Below are positions 35,481-39,340 of a stretch of 39,340 nt of DNA, piece by piece. The position numbers were made by a program, and so were the translations under genes. The notes below the pieces were generated by a model. The model was not told where the DNA came from. It was given only the letters and a program-made list of their open reading frames with translations, and made no database searches. Source of the DNA: Mesorhizobium waimense (lineage in GTDB: Bacteria; Pseudomonadota; Alphaproteobacteria; Rhizobiales; Rhizobiaceae); NCBI RefSeq assembly GCF_003601975.1, contig NZ_QZWZ01000053.1, positions 1 to 39,340 on the forward strand, given 5' to 3'. Positions within the stretch are counted from its first letter, which is position 1, and every line of letters begins with the position of its first letter.

Positions 35481-36386
35481 TCATGCAGCGGTTCTCATCC
35501 ATGCCAGGAAGGACTCTTTCACCGCGGATCGCGGACTGTGGTGCATCCAGACGACATAAAAGCTGTAGCCCGGCAGGGACAATGGATGCGCCTTGACGAG
35601 CGAGCCGTTTTCCAGTTCACGGCCAACCACTACGTCACTGCAGATCGCAATGCCTTGCCCGGCGACAACCGCATCGATCGCATGCAGTTCCTCGCGGAAG
35701 CTCAAATCCCAAGCTTTATCCGGGATCAGCTCTGGATCGATCGAGCGGGCCGTCGCCAGCCACCGGGACCAGGTGGGAGCGTCCGGATCACGGTTCATCC
35801 AGTCAAAGTGGATCAACGGATAACGCAGGAGATCGGCAGCACGCTCAATCGCTCGCCCGTCGCTTGCCAACAATCGGGGACTGCAGACGGGAAAGAAGGA
35901 ATCGCGGCATATCTCGTGCGCTGCAAGGCCCAAAGGCGGGCGACGTGTGTAGCGGATCGCCACATCCGCCGCGCCGGCGCGCAGATCGAGCAGCGCGTCA
36001 GTCCCGATGATCTCCAAGGGTATGGCCGGGTTGGCCTCTCGCCATTTCGGTAGCCGGGGCACCAGCCATCGGCTCGCGAAGGCGTTCGGGCTCGTTACCC
36101 GCAATGGCGCTTGAACATCCGGCTCGGCGACCGCGGCAAGGGAGCCAGCGAGAAGATCAAAGGCGTTGCGGAGGATCGGAAATAGTCGCGCTCCCGCACT
36201 CGTCAGCACGAGCGGGCGCGGGCGGCGCTGGAACAGCTTGAGACCGCATATCTCTTCCAGCAAGCGGACCTGATGGCTGATCGCTGTCGGCGTCACGCCG
36301 AGCTCCGCCGCCGCGGCCTTGAAGCTGCCGTGCCGGGCGGCGGCCTCGAAGGCGTACAAAGCGCGCAGCGGCGGGCGGTTTCCCAT
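35481..36386 (-). CDS. LysR-family transcriptional regulator (GcvA-like)
   Basis: A 301-residue LysR protein. The N-terminal winged helix is RALYAFEAAARHGSFKAAAA, then LGVTPTAISHQVRLLEEICG, within residues 6-65. The periplasmic-binding-protein-like effector domain covers 90-300 (PLRVTSPNAFASRWLVPRLP, LDLRAGAADVAIRYTRR, VAGQGIAICSDVVV). The wording is closest to the GcvA branch. It diverges from the flavin oxidase gene with a 108-bp gap containing a T-N11-A palindrome, so it most likely activates that oxidase and the MFS transporter in response to a metabolite. Confidence 0.9.
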   Translation of the reverse strand: MGNRPPLRALYAFEAAARHGSFKAAAAELGVTPTAISHQVRLLEEICGLKLFQRRPRPLVLTSAGARLFPILRNAFDLLAGSLAAVAEPDVQAPLRVTSPNAFASRWLVPRLPKWREANPAIPLEIIGTDALLDLRAGAADVAIRYTRRPPLGLAAHEICRDSFFPVCSPRLLASDGRAIERAADLLRYPLIHFDWMNRDPDAPTWSRWLATARSIDPELIPDKAWDLSFREELHAIDAVVAGQGIAICSDVVVGRELENGSLVKAHPLSLPGYSFYVVWMHHSPRSAVKESFLAWMRTAA

Positions 36387-36398
36387 GCTGGCAGCGTA

Positions 36399-36415
36399 GA
36401 TGAATTCCGCTCATC
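36399..36415. promoter_or_regulatory. LysR box candidate GATGA-N7-TCATC
   Basis: Five-base perfect arms GATGA and TCATC around ATTCCGC contain T-N11-A, the LysR consensus. It sits 13 bases upstream of the LysR start and 80 bases upstream of the oxidase start, the usual place for autoregulation and divergent activation. Confidence 0.5.
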
Positions 36416-36494
36416 CAGCAGCTAAGAATTTCGCTTTTGCAGAAGGTTGCGTCCCCGTGAGACCATAGTCCTGCCGGAACCGGGGGCGATATCG

Positions 36495-37889
36495 ATGGAG
36501 ATTCCACGACAGACCGAAGCGTTATTGGGCCGATCCCATTCTCGGAGCACGCCGATCGAACAGCTGCGGCAAGGATTACGGGGCGAGCTGGTGTTGCCGA
36601 CAGACGCTGCTTACGACCAGGCGCGCAGGGTCTGGAACGGGGCGATCGACAAACGCCCTGCTGCAATTGTCTTTTGCGCCGATCCCGATGACGTCGTCCA
36701 TGCCGTGACCTATGCCAGGTCACAAGGCTTTGTCGTGGCAGTTCGCAGCGGCGGCCACAACGTCGCCGGTCTGTCCGTCTGCGACGATGGGATGGTGATC
36801 GATCTATCCCGCATGAAGAAGATCGCAGTCGATCCTGAGCGCCGCATCGCCAGGGCCGAAGCTGGTCTGACCCTTTGCGAGTTCGACGCAGCCACACAGG
36901 CGCACGGTCTTGCAACGACCATGGGCGTCAACGGCGACACCGGTATTGCCGGCCTCACGCTCGGTGGAGGCTTCGGCAAGCTCGGGCGAAAGCATGGTCT
37001 GAGCTGCGATAATTTGATCGCGGCTGAAATTGTCACGGCCGACGGACGGCTGTTGCGAACAAGCGCCAGCGAGCATCCCGAACTGTTCTGGGCCTTGCAC
37101 GGCGGCGGAGGCAATTTCGGCGTGGTGACGGCGTTCGAATACCGACTGCACCCGCTCGGCCCGACCCTTCTCACGGGCTCGGTGCTTCACGCCTACGATC
37201 AGGCGCGCGAGGCCATGCGGTTTTACGACAAATTCTCCCGTGACGCCCCGGACGAGGTGAGCGTCGATGCCGCACTCGTTACACTGCCCTCGGGCGACCG
37301 TGCCTTCAGCATCTCGGCTTGCTATGTCGGGGCACCCGAAGCGGGCGAATTCGTCATCGCTCCGCTGATGAAATTCGGATCCCCCGTCGAAAGCCGCCTT
37401 CAAGCCGTTCCTTATCTTCAGATTCAATCGGCGGGCGACAGCCTCTTTCCACGCGGGCGACGCTATTACTGGAAAGCGCAGTTCCTGCATCAGATCACAG
37501 ATGGTGCGATCGACGCGCTGCTCGACAGTTACGCGAAGGCTCCCAATCACTCGTCCCTGCTGGTTTTCCAGCAGGTCGGCGGAGCGATCGCCCGTGTGCC
37601 GGCGCCACACGCGCCCTACGCTAATCGCGATGCGGTCTTTGACTGTTTCCCGATCGCCATCTGGGACGATCCGGTCGATGACGAGGTAAACATGCGCTGG
37701 GCGCGCGACCTGTGGAATGCGGTCAGACCATTCTCCACCGGCGGTGTCTATGCCAACAATCTTGGTGATGAGGGTGACGAGCGCGTGCGTGATGCTTACG
37801 GTGGCAATTATGCACGCCTCGCCGCTATCAAGAAGCAATACGACCCGACCAATTTCTTCCGACTGAATCAAAATATCAGGCCCGAGTAG
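36495..37889 (+). CDS. FAD-linked oxidase of the berberine-bridge/GOOX type
   Basis: A 464-residue flavoprotein. The PCMH-type FAD domain has RPAAIVFCADPDDVVHAVTY and the flavin-attaching His at 88 in VRSGGHNVAG. The second region, MGVNGDTGIAGLTLGGG, lacks the Cys that makes bicovalent FAD in BBE and GOOX (Asn 146 stands there), so the flavin should be held by His only. The C-terminal BBE motif YGGNYARLAAIKKQYDPTNF is present. Such enzymes oxidise sugars, alcohols or alkaloid-like ring compounds with oxygen. No signal peptide is seen. The start MEIPRQ follows GGGGG, and the MFS gene begins 18 bases after its stop. Confidence 0.88.
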   Translation: MEIPRQTEALLGRSHSRSTPIEQLRQGLRGELVLPTDAAYDQARRVWNGAIDKRPAAIVFCADPDDVVHAVTYARSQGFVVAVRSGGHNVAGLSVCDDGMVIDLSRMKKIAVDPERRIARAEAGLTLCEFDAATQAHGLATTMGVNGDTGIAGLTLGGGFGKLGRKHGLSCDNLIAAEIVTADGRLLRTSASEHPELFWALHGGGGNFGVVTAFEYRLHPLGPTLLTGSVLHAYDQAREAMRFYDKFSRDAPDEVSVDAALVTLPSGDRAFSISACYVGAPEAGEFVIAPLMKFGSPVESRLQAVPYLQIQSAGDSLFPRGRRYYWKAQFLHQITDGAIDALLDSYAKAPNHSSLLVFQQVGGAIARVPAPHAPYANRDAVFDCFPIAIWDDPVDDEVNMRWARDLWNAVRPFSTGGVYANNLGDEGDERVRDAYGGNYARLAAIKKQYDPTNFFRLNQNIRPE

Positions 37890-37907
37890 TTTGGATCCGG
37901 GGGAACC

Positions 37908-39110
37908 GTGCACTGTCGCTGGACGATCCTTGCTGTCCTGTTTGTCGCCCGCGCCGCAATGGCGTTTCAGTTTCAGAGCGTCGGCGCCGTCGCGCCTCTT
38001 GTCAGCGATAGCCTCGGTGCGAGCCTGGCCGACATAGGTATTCTGATCGGGCTCTATCTTGCACCAGGAGTCGCGTTGGCCCTGCCTGGCGCGACCATCG
38101 GCCAACGCCATGGCGACAAGGTGACCGTTCTCGCCGGCCTCCTGATGATGCTGGCGGGTGAGCTGCTGATGATGGCTTCGACGTCCTGGAGCCTGCAGAT
38201 CGGCGGCCGACTGATCGGCGGCACAGGCGGTGTCCTTCTGAACGTCCTGATGACCAAGATGGTCGCCGACTGGTTTGCCGGCCGGGAGATCGCAACCGCC
38301 ATGGCCATCTACATCAACTCGTGGCCAGCGGGCATCGCCATCGCTCTCATGCTGCTGCCGGCAATCGGAACGACGTTCGGGATGACCGCCGTGGGCATTG
38401 CCGTTTCGGTACTGATCATCGTCAGCCTCGGCCTGATGTCCTTCGTCTATCGCGCCCCGGATGTACCACCCGCCGGTGGAGGTGACCGCCGCGGCATCTC
38501 CGCCCGGACAACCTATGCCCTGATCGCCGCCGGCTTGATCTGGTGCCTCTACAATGTCGGCTTCGCAATGGTCTTCAGCTTCGGTCCTTCGATGCTCGTC
38601 GAGCGCGGGTGGTCCAACTCGGCGGCGGGATCGACGATCAGCGTCGTGCTTTGGCTGGCTACGCTTTCGGTTCCCCTGGGCGGCTTGCTGGCCAATCGCA
38701 GCAAACGCGGCGGCGCAGTCCTCGTCGCGGGCTGTGTGGGCTTTGCATTTCTGATGCTCCTTCTGTCGCGAAGCGGACCAATGCCAGCCCTCATCATCGC
38801 AATGGGGATCGTATGCGGCTTGCCTGCCGGCGCGATCATGAGCTTGCCGACGCGCGTGCTCAATCAGAAGACGCGCTCGATCGGGATGGGAGTGTTCTAC
38901 ACCGTCTACTATGCCGGCATGCTGGCCGGACCGGCGATCGGCGGCAAACTTGCAACCTGGGCCGGCACCGCGGCCGCCGCACTCGATTTCGGCGCTGCCG
39001 CGCTCCTCCTTTGCCCTCTCCTTCTTTGGTCATTCCACAGGATCAGCCGCCAGGCAAGCCTTTTGCCATCGGTGCGGGGGGAGCGCTCAGCTCGTACACC
39101 GTCCTCCTAA
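37908..39110 (+). CDS. MFS transporter (CynX/NimT-like)
   Basis: A 400-residue inner-membrane carrier with about 12 helices. The A-motif-like loop between helices 2 and 3 is ATIGQRHGDKVTVLAG, and the repeat in the second half is LLANRSKRGGAVLVAG. The sixth to seventh helix loop is polar (PAGGGDRRGISART). The GTG start follows GGGGGAACC. It is co-transcribed with the FAD oxidase and probably imports its substrate or exports its product. The C-terminal 20 residues are polar and cytoplasmic. I judge the family from the general pattern; no substrate can be read. Confidence 0.87.
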   Translation: MHCRWTILAVLFVARAAMAFQFQSVGAVAPLVSDSLGASLADIGILIGLYLAPGVALALPGATIGQRHGDKVTVLAGLLMMLAGELLMMASTSWSLQIGGRLIGGTGGVLLNVLMTKMVADWFAGREIATAMAIYINSWPAGIAIALMLLPAIGTTFGMTAVGIAVSVLIIVSLGLMSFVYRAPDVPPAGGGDRRGISARTTYALIAAGLIWCLYNVGFAMVFSFGPSMLVERGWSNSAAGSTISVVLWLATLSVPLGGLLANRSKRGGAVLVAGCVGFAFLMLLLSRSGPMPALIIAMGIVCGLPAGAIMSLPTRVLNQKTRSIGMGVFYTVYYAGMLAGPAIGGKLATWAGTAAAALDFGAAALLLCPLLLWSFHRISRQASLLPSVRGERSARTPSS

Positions 39111-39242
39111 GCGTCGAAGAGACGATGGAAGCCCTTGGGAAGGCGAAGTCGATCCGGTATCGCCAGCCAGGATCGTATAAGGCCGGCAACTGAGCCCCGC
39201 CAGCGCACGTTGTCGAAGACTGATTCATTATGCACCCCCTCT

Positions 39243-39340
39243 TCAAATGGCGGGAAACAGCGATTTCTGATTATCGTCGTTGATGATACGCGGAGATTTG
39301 CGCGCCAAATCGGCCTTGATCCGTTCATCTTCAAGGTCGC
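39243..39340 (-). CDS. C-terminal end of an unidentified gene cut by the window edge
   Basis: One minus-strand frame entering from the right edge reads DLEDERIKADLARKSPRIIN and ends KSLFPAI. The acidic-basic alternation looks protein-like, but 32 residues are too few to name a family. The 130 bases between this stop and the MFS stop contain nothing I recognise. Confidence 0.3.
   Translation of the reverse strand, partial: DLEDERIKADLARKSPRIINDDNQKSLFPAI

Overview
The window looks like an accessory (island, plasmid or chromid) stretch of a high-GC alphaproteobacterium of the Rhizobiales, most probably Mesorhizobium or a close Phyllobacteriaceae relative. The grounds are high GC, AGGAGG-type ribosome sites, many tripartite and ABC uptake operons with local regulators, and protein sequences typical of that group. 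This placement is inference from reading; no search was run. No rRNA, tRNA, CRISPR array or intact transposase was seen.

Layout. 1-2.9 kb: end of a GNAT acetyltransferase, a DUF1059 protein, and a winged-helix/TolB-like/TPR regulator facing a 72-residue protein, with three 10-bp-phased TTCAG repeats between them. 2.9-5.7 kb: metal resistance. An intact Zn/Cd-type P1B-ATPase lies beside a wrecked RcnR/DmeR-like repressor plus CDF efflux pair, fused by a deletion that left a perfect 12-bp inverted-repeat operator. 5.8-15.5 kb: a four-carbon sugar-acid locus. It has a DhaK-DhaL kinase, a TIM-barrel isomerase, a TctA/B/C transporter and a PdxA2-like dehydrogenase on the minus strand, with a divergent GntR regulator and the C-terminal four fifths of a DUF1537 acid-sugar kinase. 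16-17.4 kb: a quinone oxidoreductase and the first copy of a 0.46-kb repeat encoding an AbiEi-like antitoxin domain. 17.6-26.5 kb: a minus-strand amino-sugar operon (acetyltransferase, RpiR regulator, ROK kinase, NanE epimerase, Gfo/Idh/MocA oxidoreductase, ABC transporter). 26.5-31 kb: mixed genes and fragments (methyltransferase, P63C tail, small basic protein, LuxR-type/TPR regulator, SDR). 31.8-34.1 kb: FAD oxidoreductase, Asp/Glu-racemase-like protein and the first fifth of a DUF1537 kinase. 34.4-34.9 kb: second copy of the repeat. 35.5-39.1 kb: LysR regulator divergent from a flavoprotein oxidase and an MFS transporter.

How the genes work together. The Tct operon should import a C4 or similar sugar acid. 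A DUF1537 kinase and a PdxA2 dehydrogenase would normally turn a C4 acid into dihydroxyacetone phosphate. Here the kinase gene is broken, so the pathway is damaged or leans on another kinase, possibly the linked DhaKL protein. The second operon should import an amino sugar and process it by ROK phosphorylation and NanE epimerisation to GlcNAc-6-phosphate; no sialate aldolase, deacetylase or deaminase gene is present locally.

The most striking structural feature is that the two DUF1537 pieces are complementary (about 81 N-terminal residues at 33.9-34.1 kb, about 334 C-terminal residues at 14.5-15.5 kb), in the same orientation but in reversed order. Together they make one kinase of normal length lacking only about ten residues. 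This is what opening of a roughly 19.6-kb circle inside that gene would leave. Five copies or fragments of the AbiEi-like repeat sit at module boundaries, which supports repeated rearrangement.
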